A DNA stretch of 64,000 nt from Morganella morganii (lineage in GTDB: Bacteria; Pseudomonadota; Gammaproteobacteria; Enterobacterales; Enterobacteriaceae): assembly GCF_003996855.1 (NCBI RefSeq), contig NZ_NRQY01000001.1, forward strand, positions 1,676,662 through 1,740,661. The letters are read 5' to 3'. How positions within the stretch are numbered: position 1 is the first letter of the stretch; every line of letters begins with the position of its first letter. Positions 14,503 through 23,749 of the stretch are shown piece after piece. The translations under genes and the position numbers were made by a program. Below the pieces are notes generated by a model that had not been told where the DNA came from, searched no databases, and saw only the letters and a program-made list of their open reading frames with translations.

Positions 14503-15682
14503 TCAGCTTATCCCACCATTTCTCATAAGCCTCGCGCTGTTCATCAAGGTAGGTGTGCTTATCGTACACCTGCCATACTCCCAGCAATTTGTGACCCAGC
14601 ATAATTTCAGCCACATGAGGCATGGTCAGATCCGCAATACCTGTTCTCATGGTTTTACGTAAATCGTGTATAGACCATTTTACGTAATCCTTTAACTGGC
14701 TGGCCATTTTATTGTTCAGGGATTCACAAATATAAACATGCCCGCCTTTATGTATATGTCCACCAGACGGAGAAGGCATTAAATAATCACTCCCTTCACC
14801 AAGAAAAACCAAGTCCCTGATCAACTCAGCGGCAGGCTCAATAATTGGCCTTATTATTGGTTTTTTCACCTTTCTTCCTGATTTGTGATTTTCCGGCGGA
14901 ACCGTCCACACCCTGGAATCCAGATCAAAATCACTGACTTTTGCCCGAATTAATTCGCCCACACGGCAACCAAATAGTAAACACAGCTTAATCAGGCACT
15001 TATTACGTAAACTGTATGACGGGTTATCAATAATAGAAAATAACAACCTAAGCTCATTATCATTAAGTGTCCTATCGCCTTGGTTTGATTTCACCCCAAG
15101 ATCTGAAACGGTAACTTCCATAAGTGGGCTGTTTTTAATTATCCCTCTTCTGCAACCCCACTTATGAGCCAGCTTAATATATTGCAGTAGCTTTCCACCG
15201 GTTGCCGGTGTTTTTTTAATAATATCCTCAAGCAAAGAGAGCCAGATGTGCAAGCTTGCATCATCATGTGGAATTTTTCCAATTCTGGGGAAAATGTGTA
15301 TCTCAAAACCTCTCAATACATCTTTGTCATTTACATGCTTATTTTTTACAGCAGTTTCCCACCAGTCACGCAGAACACCCTCAATGGTTTTAGCTGTAAT
15401 AGCTGTTTCAATTTTAGTTTGTTTCACCACCTTGGGATTACGTAACTGCTCCAGCTCACTGCGATAAAATAGCGCGATATCTCTGGCCTCTTTTAAGCCT
15501 GTGGCCGGGTACGTGCCAATATCGATTCGATCGGCCTTTCCATTCCAGCGATATCTCAGTTGGAAGATAATTTTTCCCTTCGGAGTTACCCTGACAGACA
15601 GCCCATCACGGTCCGATTTTGTTATCATTTTGTCTGTCGGTTTGCCTAATACAGACCGAAGCCATGAATCCGTTAGTGCCAC
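14459..15682 (-). CDS. int: Tyrosine integrase, P4 type
   Basis: I prefer the GTG at 15682 (MALTDSWLRSVLG, with GAGGG upstream), the usual start of this family; a longer frame begins at ATG 15721. The N-terminal region is a P4-type arm-binding domain (GLSVRVTPKGKIIFQLRYRW, DUF4102-like), followed by a core-binding domain and a catalytic domain with Arg in FGCRVGEL, HDLR, GHKL and the nucleophile Tyr in YDKHTY. It recombines the phage and host attachment sites. It lies next to the host junction and converges on the excisionase-like gene. Confidence 0.92.
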   Translation of the reverse strand: MALTDSWLRSVLGKPTDKMITKSDRDGLSVRVTPKGKIIFQLRYRWNGKADRIDIGTYPATGLKEARDIALFYRSELEQLRNPKVVKQTKIETAITAKTIEGVLRDWWETAVKNKHVNDKDVLRGFEIHIFPRIGKIPHDDASLHIWLSLLEDIIKKTPATGGKLLQYIKLAHKWGCRRGIIKNSPLMEVTVSDLGVKSNQGDRTLNDNELRLLFSIIDNPSYSLRNKCLIKLCLLFGCRVGELIRAKVSDFDLDSRVWTVPPENHKSGRKVKKPIIRPIIEPAAELIRDLVFLGEGSDYLMPSPSGGHIHKGGHVYICESLNNKMASQLKDYVKWSIHDLRKTMRTGIADLTMPHVAEIMLGHKLLGVWQVYDKHTYLDEQREAYEKWWDKLTKIVYHSPSQKYPA

Positions 15683-15721
15683 ATCGCCCTCACACAAATT
15701 ATAAATGATAGAATGCATCAT

Positions 15722-15985
15722 ATTTTATGCACTCAATCATGTACACATTTTTAATGATTACTCATTTATACATGTGACCACCAATGACTATTAAATCAAT
15801 CAGCTAATGATTTATTTAATAAAATTCAGTATTATACAAACATAATTACCACATTTAGTACCATATCATGATTAGTAGTGATTGATATTAATCCTTCTAT
15901 CACAGAAAAAGCATAGTCAGCGATGCCGTTTTTATGCTACATAATACGGCATCTTTCATTAATCGGGGAATGTAAAAAAACCGCC
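15722..15985. other. Prophage right-end region, attR vicinity
   Basis: This AT-rich, 264-base stretch between int and corC should contain the right attachment site. It contains repeated motifs such as TGATT, AATGA and TTAGTACC that may be integrase arm sites. A hairpin GATGCCGT/ACGGCATC (15922-15929 and 15946-15953) lies about 33 bases before the corC start and probably belongs to the host side. The core cannot be identified without attL. No end of ybeY is visible here. Confidence 0.5.
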
Positions 15986-16876
15986 ATGAGCGACGACCAT
16001 CCATCGGGTAGCGATACACCGAACCAGAAAAAGGGTTTCTTTTCTCTGCTGCGCCAGCAACTGTTCCACGGCGAGCCAAAAAGCCGTGAAGACCTCGTTG
16101 AGGTCATCCGTGATTCCGAACAAAATGCACTGATCGATCCTGACACCCGCGACATGCTCGAAGGGGTAATGGATATTTCCGATCAGCGTGTCCGTGATAT
16201 CATGATCCCGCGTTCACAAATTGTGACTCTCAAGCGCAATCAGACACTCGACGAGTGCCTGGATGTCATTATTGACTCTGCCCACTCCCGCTTTCCGGTG
16301 ATCAGCGAAGACAAAGATCACATTGAAGGCCTGCTGATGGCAAAAGATTTGCTGCCGTTTATGCGCAGTGATTCCGAAGAGTTCAGTATTGATAAAGTCC
16401 TGCGCCAGGCGGTTGTTGTGCCGGAAAGTAAGCGTGTTGACCGTCTGCTTAAAGAGTTCCGCTCCCAGCGCTATCATATGGCGATTGTGATCGATGAATT
16501 CGGCGGCGTATCCGGACTTGTCACTATCGAGGATATTCTGGAGTTAATTGTCGGCGAAATTGAGGATGAATATGATGACGAGGATGACGTGGATATCCGT
16601 CAGCTCAGTCTGCACTCCTATTCTGTCCGCGCCCTCACCCAGATAGAAGATTTTAACGACGCATTCGGCACCCGCTTCAGCGATGAAGAAGTGGATACCG
16701 TCGGCGGGCTGGTGATGCAGGCCTTCGGCCATCTGCCGACCCGGGGTGAAACCATTGATATTGACAACTATCAGTTCAAAGTTGCGATGGCGGACAGTCG
16801 TAAAATTATCCAGTTACATGTTAAGATTCCGGACGATGCTCCTATCCCGTCTTTGGATGAAGATAATCTGACATGA
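15986..16876 (+). CDS. corC: Mg2+/Co2+ efflux-associated protein CorC
   Basis: The start at ATG 15986 ([10 protein letters not shown]) matches E. coli CorC/YbeX, giving 296 residues. Two CBS domains (about residues 70-190, [25 protein letters not shown] and [19 protein letters not shown]) are followed by a CorC_HlyC domain with [18 protein letters not shown]. It is a cytosolic ATP-binding protein linked to magnesium and cobalt export and to ribosome or envelope stress phenotypes. Its stop overlaps the lnt start (ATGA). The usual upstream partner ybeY has been displaced by the prophage, so the promoter now used is uncertain. Confidence 0.95.
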   Translation: MSDDHPSGSDTPNQKKGFFSLLRQQLFHGEPKSREDLVEVIRDSEQNALIDPDTRDMLEGVMDISDQRVRDIMIPRSQIVTLKRNQTLDECLDVIIDSAHSRFPVISEDKDHIEGLLMAKDLLPFMRSDSEEFSIDKVLRQAVVVPESKRVDRLLKEFRSQRYHMAIVIDEFGGVSGLVTIEDILELIVGEIEDEYDDEDDVDIRQLSLHSYSVRALTQIEDFNDAFGTRFSDEEVDTVGGLVMQAFGHLPTRGETIDIDNYQFKVAMADSRKIIQLHVKIPDDAPIPSLDEDNLT

Positions 16877-18426
16877 TAAAATCACCTCATGGTTTACGCC
16901 AGTGGCCGCGTCTGCTGCTGGCACTGATTTTCGGGGCCGGCGGAACGCTGGCCTTTTCGCCTTTTGATCTCTGGTTTTTCTCGCTGCCCGCACTGGCTGC
17001 TCTGCTGCTGCTGACCCTCAACCGGACAGGCAAACAAGCCTGTGCTATCGGTTTCGCCTGGGGGCTCGGTTTATTCGGCAGCGGCGTAAACTGGGTGTAT
17101 GTCAGTATCGCGGATTTCGGCGGTATGCCGGAAATCGCCAACCTGTTCCTTGTCGCATTGCTGGCTGCGTATCTGTCTCTCTATCCGATGCTGTTTGCCG
17201 GTCTGCTGGCCAAATGTTTTCCGCACGCCACTGTCTGGCGCCTGGTCATTGCCGCCCCGGCACTCTGGCAGCTCACTGAATTTTTACGTGGCTGGGTGCT
17301 CACCGGCTTCCCGTGGCTGGAATTCGGCTACACGCAGATTGACGGCCCGATGCGCGCACTGGCACCAATCCTGGGCGTGAATGCCATCACGTTCCTGCTG
17401 ATGGTGATAAGCGGGCTGATTGCCCTTTCGCTCTCACGACGCCGTATCCGTCCGCTGATCCCGGCGCTGGTGCTGCTGTTCGCGCCATGGCTTGCCCGCA
17501 ACTATCAGTGGTATCAGATGAACAACGACCCGACTCAGGTCGCACTGGTACAGGGAAATATCGCCCAGTCCCTGAAATGGGAACAGGGTATGCTGGATAA
17601 AACGCTGGGTATCTATCTTAAAGAGAGCCGCCCGTATTTCCGCCCCGGCACGCTGATTATCTGGCCGGAATCCGCCATTCCGGATTTTGCCGCCAGTCAG
17701 TCTGCGTTCCTGGATCAGCTTAACGGCCTGCTGACACTCAGCGGCGCACAGCTTATCACCGGTGTGGTGGATGCGGTTCCGAAAGCAGACGGCAAAGAGT
17801 ATGATGTTTATAACACCCTGATTGTGCTGGGTAATAAGAGTGAATATGACAGCTGGGACAAAAACCGCTATTACAAACATCACTTAGTGCCGTTCGGGGA
17901 GTTTGTTCCGCTGGCGGATTTACTGCGTCCGCTGGCACCGTTCTTTAATCTGCCGATGTCCGCTTTCAGCCGCGGGGATTATGTTCAGCCGCCGCTGATC
18001 GCCGGAAAAATGACGCTGACCGCCGAAATTTGCTATGAAGTGATCCTCGGGGAACAGGTGCGCCGCAATATGACCGATAAAACCGGTGTGCTGCTGACCG
18101 CCTCCAATGATGCCTGGTTCGGCCGCTCCATCGGCCCTTGGCAGCATTTCCAGATGGCGCGGATGCGTGCGCTGGAACTGGGACGCCCGCTGCTGCGCGC
18201 CACCAATAACGGTATCACCGCCATTATTGCCCCGGATGGTTCCGTCACCGCTCAGCTGCCGCAGTTCACACAGGCCACCCTGAGCGCCACCATTACCTCT
18301 GCATCCGGCTTTACGCCATATTACCGCATGGGGACATGGCCGGTCTGGGGTGCCACTGTTATCTTCCTGGGTCTTGCCCTGATAAAACGCAGAAAGACCA
18401 CCGAGCGCGGTTTGCACTTTCGCTGA
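16873..18426 (+). CDS. lnt: Apolipoprotein N-acyltransferase
   Basis: The 517-residue inner-membrane enzyme adds the third acyl chain to the N-terminal Cys of lipoproteins. Several membrane helices occupy residues 10-215, then a periplasmic nitrilase domain carries the catalytic triad: Glu in IIWPESAIP, Lys in [13 protein letters not shown] and Cys in [10 protein letters not shown] final membrane helix lies near 490-508. It is translationally coupled to corC. The pair ends at a bidirectional terminator shared with the scs operon. Confidence 0.96.
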   Translation: MIKSPHGLRQWPRLLLALIFGAGGTLAFSPFDLWFFSLPALAALLLLTLNRTGKQACAIGFAWGLGLFGSGVNWVYVSIADFGGMPEIANLFLVALLAAYLSLYPMLFAGLLAKCFPHATVWRLVIAAPALWQLTEFLRGWVLTGFPWLEFGYTQIDGPMRALAPILGVNAITFLLMVISGLIALSLSRRRIRPLIPALVLLFAPWLARNYQWYQMNNDPTQVALVQGNIAQSLKWEQGMLDKTLGIYLKESRPYFRPGTLIIWPESAIPDFAASQSAFLDQLNGLLTLSGAQLITGVVDAVPKADGKEYDVYNTLIVLGNKSEYDSWDKNRYYKHHLVPFGEFVPLADLLRPLAPFFNLPMSAFSRGDYVQPPLIAGKMTLTAEICYEVILGEQVRRNMTDKTGVLLTASNDAWFGRSIGPWQHFQMARMRALELGRPLLRATNNGITAIIAPDGSVTAQLPQFTQATLSATITSASGFTPYYRMGTWPVWGATVIFLGLALIKRRKTTERGLHFR

Positions 18427-18445
18427 TAAGAAGAGATTCCGCAGA

Positions 18446-18490
18446 TAAAAAAATCCCGCCGTGATTGCTCACCGGCGGGATTTTTATTTT
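18446..18490. terminator. Bidirectional terminator between lnt and scsD
   Basis: AAATCCCGCCG and CGGCGGGATTT form a long stem with A and T runs on either side, so it can end the rightward lnt transcript and the leftward scs transcript. Confidence 0.9.
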
Positions 18491-18498
18491 CAGACAGA

Positions 18499-19039
18499 TT
18501 ACTTTGCCAGCCACAGCCGGGCCATCATACCCAGCTGACTGGTCCAGCCGCTGGTGTAACTGACTATCTCCCCTTTGTGGTAAATCACAAAGGTTGGCGT
18601 GACATTCACACCCCAGAGCTGTGAGATCTGGCCATCCGGGTCGTTAATTACCGGAAAATAGTAACCTTTAGCCGCCATCCCTTTCGCCAGCCGGTCATCT
18701 TCACCGGAGCGGATAGCAACCGTCACCACATTGTAACCAGACTCAGATAGCCCGCTGACTGACGGCGAGGTCAGTTTGCAGATCCCGCACCAGGATGCCC
18801 AGAAATAGACCAGTAACGGTTTTTCCGCACTCAACTGTGCAATGGACACCGGAGTGCCGTCAGTCAGAGTCAGTGAAGGCACCGTATTTAAATCCGGAGC
18901 CTTCACTGACTCTGACTGACGGCACCGTATTTAAATCCGGAGCCTCCGGTTTGCGCCAGTAGTCCATGGCCCGGGACGCAATAAATAAAATCACCAGCAG
19001 CAGGAGAAATTCCTTTCCCCATCTGCGCAGTAACCGCAT
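18499..19039 (-). pseudogene. scsD: ScsD thioredoxin-like protein, disrupted by a 43-bp insertion
   Basis: The gene starts at ATG 19039, sharing one base with the scsC stop, and encodes a membrane anchor (residues 11-25, FLLLLVILFIASRAM). After ...KPEAPDLNTVP the frame is broken by extra bases and stops at a TGA near 18895. The intact continuation is in another frame from 18906 to 18499 and includes the thioredoxin motif WASWCGICK and cis-Pro TPTF. The extra 43 bases consist of an inverted then a direct copy of adjacent sequence (see findings). An internal GTG at 18906 could start a cytoplasmic thioredoxin domain without the anchor. Confidence 0.8.
18856..18944. repeat. Template-switch duplication within scsD
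   Basis: A perfect 25-base inverted repeat pairs 18856-18880 with 18899-18923, and a perfect 24-base direct repeat pairs 18878-18901 with 18921-18944. The offset of the direct copies is 43 bases. Removing 43 bases restores an unbroken scsD reading frame. Confidence 0.9.
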
Positions 19040-19767
19040 TATTTAACCTTAGCCAGCTGTTCCTTAATGACAGACTCCAGCTGTGCATCATCCACGGCAC
19101 CCGGCAGCATCACATCACCAATCAGCGTTGCAGGTGTTCCCTGAACCCCTAATTGCTCCGCCAGCATCATATTCATACGCATGGTGTCCATACTGTTTTC
19201 AGTGACTTTCACATCGCCCGCTTTCGCGGTTTTCAGTGCACTGTTGATATCATCCTGAGTCAGCGCGGTTTTCTTCTGCATCAGACGGTTATGCAGTGGT
19301 GCAAAGGCTTCCGGATTGCTTTCCCATACAGAGAGTGCCGCACGGCTGGCATTCAGGGAACTTTCCCCTTTGAACGGCAGCAGTTTGAAAACAACCGCCA
19401 CGTCAGGGTATTTTTTCACCACCGCTTCCAGTTGCGGATCAAAACGTTTGCAGTACGGGCAGTTGTAATCGGTGAAAGACACAATGGTCAGTTTCGGTGA
19501 TGCTGAACCGATGCGCGGTGTGTATTTATCATTGAACAGCGCGTCCGCATTGGCTTTCACGGCATCTTTCATCTGTGCACTCTGTTTTTCGGTCTGTTTC
19601 TGCTGAAGCGCCATAATCGCCTCTTCCAGAATTTCCGGGTTTTTAACCAGCGTGTCACGAACCAATTCACGCACCTGCGCTTCCTGGTCAGCGGTGAGAG
19701 CGGCCGCGTGAGCTGTGGCTGTAAAGATAAGCGGAGCAATCATTAAAGCCGCGAGTGTTTTTTTCAT
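19039..19767 (-). CDS. scsC: ScsC periplasmic disulfide isomerase/foldase
   Basis: The 242-residue protein has a signal peptide (cleavage after THAHAA-like TAHAA, about residue 22), an N-terminal helical region (LTADQEAQVRELVRDTLVKN, residues 24-75) and a DsbA/DsbG-type thioredoxin fold with CPYC in FTDYNCPYCKRF and cis-Pro in GTPATLIG. In Proteus mirabilis, ScsC is a trimeric protein-shuffling isomerase whose N-terminal helix makes the trimer; the similar helix here suggests the same. It is kept reduced by ScsB. It overlaps scsB by four bases. Confidence 0.92.
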   Translation of the reverse strand: MKKTLAALMIAPLIFTATAHAAALTADQEAQVRELVRDTLVKNPEILEEAIMALQQKQTEKQSAQMKDAVKANADALFNDKYTPRIGSASPKLTIVSFTDYNCPYCKRFDPQLEAVVKKYPDVAVVFKLLPFKGESSLNASRAALSVWESNPEAFAPLHNRLMQKKTALTQDDINSALKTAKAGDVKVTENSMDTMRMNMMLAEQLGVQGTPATLIGDVMLPGAVDDAQLESVIKEQLAKVK

Positions 19768-21800
19768 GGTTCAATTCCTTGTGACTGATTTAACAGATGT
19801 AAAAGAGTGTCTTTATCCAGCAATGGTGACAAGATTTCACCTTCAGGTAAAGCGGGGCCGTAAATCTGATTAAACGGCACCGCCAGATGCCCGCGCTTTT
19901 GTAAAAACGCATTAATATCCGGCGACGGTTTTGTCCAGTCCCCGCGCAGTGCGACAACATCCGGTTCACGGAGTGCGTCCTGAACATCATCGCGTAATAA
20001 TACATTGTATTTATTTGCTTTGCAGGTCACACACCATTCAGCGGTCACGTCCACAAAAACCCGTTTTCCCTGCGAAAGCGCGGTGGTCACTGCCTCTTCC
20101 GTCAATGGCTGCCAGTCTACCTGATCACTGACCAGGCTCTGCTGCCGGTCATCCGTCATATTGATACCGGCCCAGACACCACCGGCCACCAGCAGTGCCA
20201 CCAATGCCGCAGCGCCCCGTTTGATACCGGCGCGGCGGAAAGCCAGCAGAGCAAGCACCAGCAGCACACCCCCCACCATTACAGCAGCGGTTTCCGGCCC
20301 GGTGTGCGGGATAAGCAGACTGATCAGCCACAGTGCCGTAATGAACATCATGGCACCCAGCACCAGACGTAATCCGTTCATCCAGCGGCCGGGTTTCGGC
20401 AGGGCTTTTGCGACCCCCGGAAACGCGGCAATCAGCAGCCACGGCAGACTCATTCCGATCCCCAGTGCGGTAAATATCATCCACAACTGAGAGTACGGTG
20501 CCACCAGGGCAAATGCGACGGCAGTACCGAGGAACGGCGCTGTACAGGGGGTCGCCAGCAAAGTGGCAAACATGCCCTCCATAAAGTGACCGCGCATCCC
20601 TTTTCCGCCCGCTGTTGCCAGTTTTGTGGTTGCGTTACTGCTCAGACGGATGGAAAAAACGCCGAACAGATTGGCGCTGAACAGCAATGTCACCACCACC
20701 ATAAAACCGAGGAACCACGGATTCTGGAACTGAATCCCCCAGCCGACAGCACTTTGTGTCAGACGCAGCACGGAAACCAGTGCCGCAAGTATCCAGAAGG
20801 AGACCATAATACCGGAGGAGGACACCAGGAATTGGGTGCGGATCATCCGCCGTTCGCGATTTTCCACATACAGCACAGAACCGAGTTTCATAGCCAGCAC
20901 CGGCAGAACACACGGCATAACGTTGAGGATAAGCCCGCCCAGTAACGCAAACAGTAACAACATGATAAAAGGAGTATCACTGCCGGACGCCGCCGCAATA
21001 TCCGGGCCGCTGCCGATCACCGTGGTGATTTCCTGCGCCGCCGGGCCGTCGGTTACCACCACTGAGAGCGGTTTTCCGTTCAGATCTGACGGCACTTCCC
21101 CCCAGTCATCCGTTACTTTAACGGTGGCCGTAAGATTATCGCCGGAAAGAGTAAATGACGGCGCGGCAAAAATAGTTTCTTTATCCGCATTAAAAAATAA
21201 CTGCGGCTCCTGCCAGCCACCCGGACGATGCAATGCCATTGTCAGTGTTCCGCCGTTCACCCGGCTGCTGCCGATGGTGATATCACCACCGGTCTGCGGA
21301 ACCTGCTGCATTGCCATCACATACTGCCGGTCAAAATCCGCCGGTGCCGGTTCTGAGGTGTCCAGCGATACCGGATAATCAGTCAGGATACAGACATTAC
21401 TGCATGTGGATAAGGTCAGTGTTCCGCTGAGTAACGGCAGTGCCTGATCCGCAGTGACTTCCAGCGGGAACACCACACTGCCGCCGTAACCCTGAGTGGA
21501 AAGCCCTGCGACATCAAAGCGCTGAGGTGCAGGCCAGAACCACCGCGTACCAGCCGTTTTTTCCTGCCATATCAATTCAGGGGCAACGCCTCCTTCCCCC
21601 GGTGACTGCCAGTAGGTTTTCCAGCCGGGTTGTAATTCAACCACCAGCAGCAGACGCAACTTTCCGTCCTGCCACTGATCTGACGTAACTCTGACACGGG
21701 CATGGTCATTGCGCGGCATTTCGGTCCAGCCGGTATCAGCCGCATGCACATTGGTCAGCATGAACAAAAACAGCACAAACGCTGTTAATACAGAATGCAT
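19764..21800 (-). CDS. scsB: ScsB membrane thiol reductase (DsbD-like)
   Basis: The 678-residue protein has a signal peptide, an N-terminal periplasmic domain (to about 265) with a Cys pair in STCSNVCILTDYP, a central membrane domain (about 280-560) with the functional Cys residues in NVMPCVLP and ATPCTAPFLG, and a C-terminal thioredoxin domain with AEWCVTCK. It carries electrons from cytosolic thioredoxin across the inner membrane to ScsC. The position after scsA and before scsC and scsD matches the Salmonella copper-suppressor operon. Confidence 0.93.
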   Translation of the reverse strand: MHSVLTAFVLFLFMLTNVHAADTGWTEMPRNDHARVRVTSDQWQDGKLRLLLVVELQPGWKTYWQSPGEGGVAPELIWQEKTAGTRWFWPAPQRFDVAGLSTQGYGGSVVFPLEVTADQALPLLSGTLTLSTCSNVCILTDYPVSLDTSEPAPADFDRQYVMAMQQVPQTGGDITIGSSRVNGGTLTMALHRPGGWQEPQLFFNADKETIFAAPSFTLSGDNLTATVKVTDDWGEVPSDLNGKPLSVVVTDGPAAQEITTVIGSGPDIAAASGSDTPFIMLLLFALLGGLILNVMPCVLPVLAMKLGSVLYVENRERRMIRTQFLVSSSGIMVSFWILAALVSVLRLTQSAVGWGIQFQNPWFLGFMVVVTLLFSANLFGVFSIRLSSNATTKLATAGGKGMRGHFMEGMFATLLATPCTAPFLGTAVAFALVAPYSQLWMIFTALGIGMSLPWLLIAAFPGVAKALPKPGRWMNGLRLVLGAMMFITALWLISLLIPHTGPETAAVMVGGVLLVLALLAFRRAGIKRGAAALVALLVAGGVWAGINMTDDRQQSLVSDQVDWQPLTEEAVTTALSQGKRVFVDVTAEWCVTCKANKYNVLLRDDVQDALREPDVVALRGDWTKPSPDINAFLQKRGHLAVPFNQIYGPALPEGEILSPLLDKDTLLHLLNQSQGIEP

Positions 21801-21856
21801 AATTTTTTCATCTCCGAATTAAGCAAAAAACCCGACAACATAAAGGTTGCCGGTTG

Positions 21857-22225
21857 CTAATCCCTCATGACACAAAAATGGAGATGCCTGCGCAGCCGCA
21901 TCGGCGGGATATGCTGACGCCATGAGCGCGAACGGTAACGAACAGGGACAATAACCGCGGTCATGACGAAGAAAAGAAGGGCAAAAAAGAGAGGTTCTGC
22001 CGGGAATTGCGGCACAGTACTCAGCGACTTGGCACTGATATCGCAGGTGCTGCCGGGATTGACACTGCCGGTTTCCGTATCACTGACCTGCACCGGCGTG
22101 ATGAGATCCGCAGACGGACTCAGACTGATGCGCAGCGCACCAGACGTCCGTTGTGTCAGACACAACATGATAAAGAAGAATGTGAAAAACAGCAGCAGAT
22201 AACCCTGCCTGCGTTGCTTCAGCAT
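21857..22225 (-). CDS. scsA: ScsA-like small membrane protein
   Basis: The 122-residue protein has a hydrophobic N-terminal segment (residues 9-24, YLLLFFTFFFIMLCLT) and a second segment (about residues 78-97, LFFALLFFVMTAVIVPVR), with a periplasmic loop between them and a basic tail rich in His and Arg (HIPPMRLRRHLHF). Size, layout and position at the head of scsBCD fit Salmonella ScsA, which is linked to copper and peroxide tolerance. The name rests mostly on position. Confidence 0.75.
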   Translation of the reverse strand: MLKQRRQGYLLLFFTFFFIMLCLTQRTSGALRISLSPSADLITPVQVSDTETGSVNPGSTCDISAKSLSTVPQFPAEPLFFALLFFVMTAVIVPVRYRSRSWRQHIPPMRLRRHLHFCVMRD

Positions 22226-22654
22226 AGCCCGCTCCCCGATAGTTACCGCCTATCTTACACAGCCTGCGATTTCAGACAACCGGATAACCATAACTTTACA
22301 CATTTAACCACAATGTGATGTTACCGCTGTACAGCAGGATTGTTACAACAGCGGATTATGACACGATAGCACTTCATAACCGTAAAAGCGCCTCACCCGC
22401 CAGTAAAAAACACCACTAACAGGCCATAAATACAGCAAAATAAAGCATATAAAACTACCTGACATCAAAATACCATAATTTAATGTGAATGCGCGTTTCA
22501 CGTGTAACTTGCACATCTTTATCAGACAGAGTGAGAGGGATCTCCCGATTTAAAACAAATTAACTTCCATTTATTAACAATAATGTTCTATTTTTAACAA
22601 TACAAACACAAGAGCAACACACGTCCTTATACCGTTTCCCGAAAGGAGCTGTTT
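22226..22654. other. Divergent scs/glt intergenic region
   Basis: This 429-base AT-rich gap separates leftward scsABCD from rightward gltI. On the minus strand GTAAA(22295-22299)-N5-GGTTA (22285-22289) partly matches the CpxR box GTAAAN5GTAAA; the Salmonella scs operon is known to be Cpx-controlled. The gltI ribosome site GAAAGGAGCTG is at 22640-22650. No gene is seen in it. Confidence 0.4.
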
Positions 22655-23551
22655 ATGCGCAAGTTAGTTTTGTCTGTATTGGTCACCGGAGCCGCGCTTG
22701 CCAGTGCGGCAGTTTCTGCTGAAGAGCTGACCGGTACACTGAAGAAAATCAATGATAACGGCGTGATTATCGTCGGTCACCGTGAATCCTCCGTTCCCTT
22801 CTCCTATTATGATAACCAGCAAAACGTGGTCGGGTATTCCCAGGATTACTCCAACCATATTGTTGATGCCGTGAAAAAGACCCTGAATAAACCGGATTTA
22901 CAGGTCAAACTGATCCCGGTGACCTCTCAGAACCGTATCCCGCAGTTACAGAACGGCACATTCGATTTTGAGTGCGGCTCCACCACCAATAACCTGGCCC
23001 GCCAGCAGCAGGCGGCCTTCTCCAACACGATTTTTGTGGTCGGTACCCGTCTGCTGACCGGTAAAGATTCCGGTATTAAAGACTTTGCTGATCTCGCCGG
23101 GAAAAACGTGGTGGTCACATCCGGTACCACGTCTGAAATGCTGCTCAACAAACTTAATGATGAGAAGCAGATGAAAATGCGCATTATCAGCGCCAAAGAT
23201 CACGGGGATGCCTTCCGCACCCTGGAATCCGGCCGCGCTGTTGCCTTTATGATGGATGACGCCCTGCTGGCTGGTGAGCGAGCCAAAGCGAAAAAACCGG
23301 ATAACTGGGTGATCGTCGGCACGCCACAATCCGAAGAAGCTTACGGCTGTATGCTGCGCAAAGATGATCCGCAGTTCAAAGCCCTGATCGATAAAACCGT
23401 TTCTGATGCCCAAACCTCCGGTGAGGCTGAGAAATCCTATACCCGCTGGTTCAAACAGCCGATTCCGCCTAAGAACCTCAACCTGAACTTTGAATTATCC
23501 GGTGAAATGAAAGGGCTGTTCAAAGCGCCGAATGACAAGGCTTTTGAATAA
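22655..23551 (+). CDS. gltI: Glutamate/aspartate ABC transporter, periplasmic binding protein
   Basis: The 298-residue protein has a cleaved signal peptide (MRKLVLSVLVTGAALASAAVSA) followed by a type 2 periplasmic binding fold of the polar amino-acid family: GHRESSVPFSYYD, TSQNRIPQLQNGTFDFECGSTTNN and GTTSEMLL. It binds glutamate and aspartate in the periplasm and delivers them to GltJK. The gap to gltJ is 198 bases, larger than the overlaps that follow, as in E. coli, allowing higher expression of the binding protein. Confidence 0.95.
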   Translation: MRKLVLSVLVTGAALASAAVSAEELTGTLKKINDNGVIIVGHRESSVPFSYYDNQQNVVGYSQDYSNHIVDAVKKTLNKPDLQVKLIPVTSQNRIPQLQNGTFDFECGSTTNNLARQQQAAFSNTIFVVGTRLLTGKDSGIKDFADLAGKNVVVTSGTTSEMLLNKLNDEKQMKMRIISAKDHGDAFRTLESGRAVAFMMDDALLAGERAKAKKPDNWVIVGTPQSEEAYGCMLRKDDPQFKALIDKTVSDAQTSGEAEKSYTRWFKQPIPPKNLNLNFELSGEMKGLFKAPNDKAFE

Positions 23552-23615
23552 TCACCACGGCGGCTGACAGCCTGACCGGCTGCGCCGTCCGGATTGTGGA
23601 TATAACTAAGACCGC

Positions 23616-23646
23616 CGCGCCTGCGCTCACCACTGACGCAGGCGCG
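23616..23646 (+). promoter_or_regulatory. Stable hairpin between gltI and gltJ
   Basis: CGCGCCTGCG and CGCAGGCGCG form a perfect 10-base stem with an 11-base loop and no T run. It could stabilise the gltI message end and reduce expression of gltJKL. In E. coli the small RNA SroC comes from this same gap, but I see no sequence likeness that would let me call SroC. Confidence 0.6.
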
Positions 23647-23749
23647 GACGATAAACCGCAGTCCGTTGCATACAAACACACTGTCTGTCCGGTAACCACT
23701 GGTTATCCGTCTTATACAGGGAGTTCGTTCTTTTACCGGGAGCCGCGCT

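Larger units (their letters stand above)
1..15900. mobile_element. Lambdoid-type prophage, right-hand part (left end outside window)
   Basis: The segment carries an integrase and excisionase pair at its right edge, a CI-like S24 repressor and Cro-like protein diverging at 7.3 kb, a helicase and primase, a Q antiterminator, and many short AT-rich genes in overlapping operons. Structural genes are not in the window and should lie to the left, since Q and the late region read leftward. The right boundary is inferred to lie between the integrase start and corC at 15,986; the exact attR core cannot be fixed because attL is not visible. The prophage separates corC from the genes that normally precede it (ybeZ-ybeY in relatives). 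Confidence 0.9.

Noticed and set aside
15922..15985. N-terminal extension of CorC from 15923
   Set aside because: The extra residues come from a hairpin region and do not match CorC; the ATG at 15986 does.
18903..19100. Separate 65-codon minus-strand frame
   Set aside because: Its in-frame reading lies across scsC and the broken scsD start; it is a by-product of the 43-base insertion.
23552..23749. SroC small RNA in the gltI-gltJ gap
   Set aside because: Position fits but no sequence likeness or terminator T run was seen.
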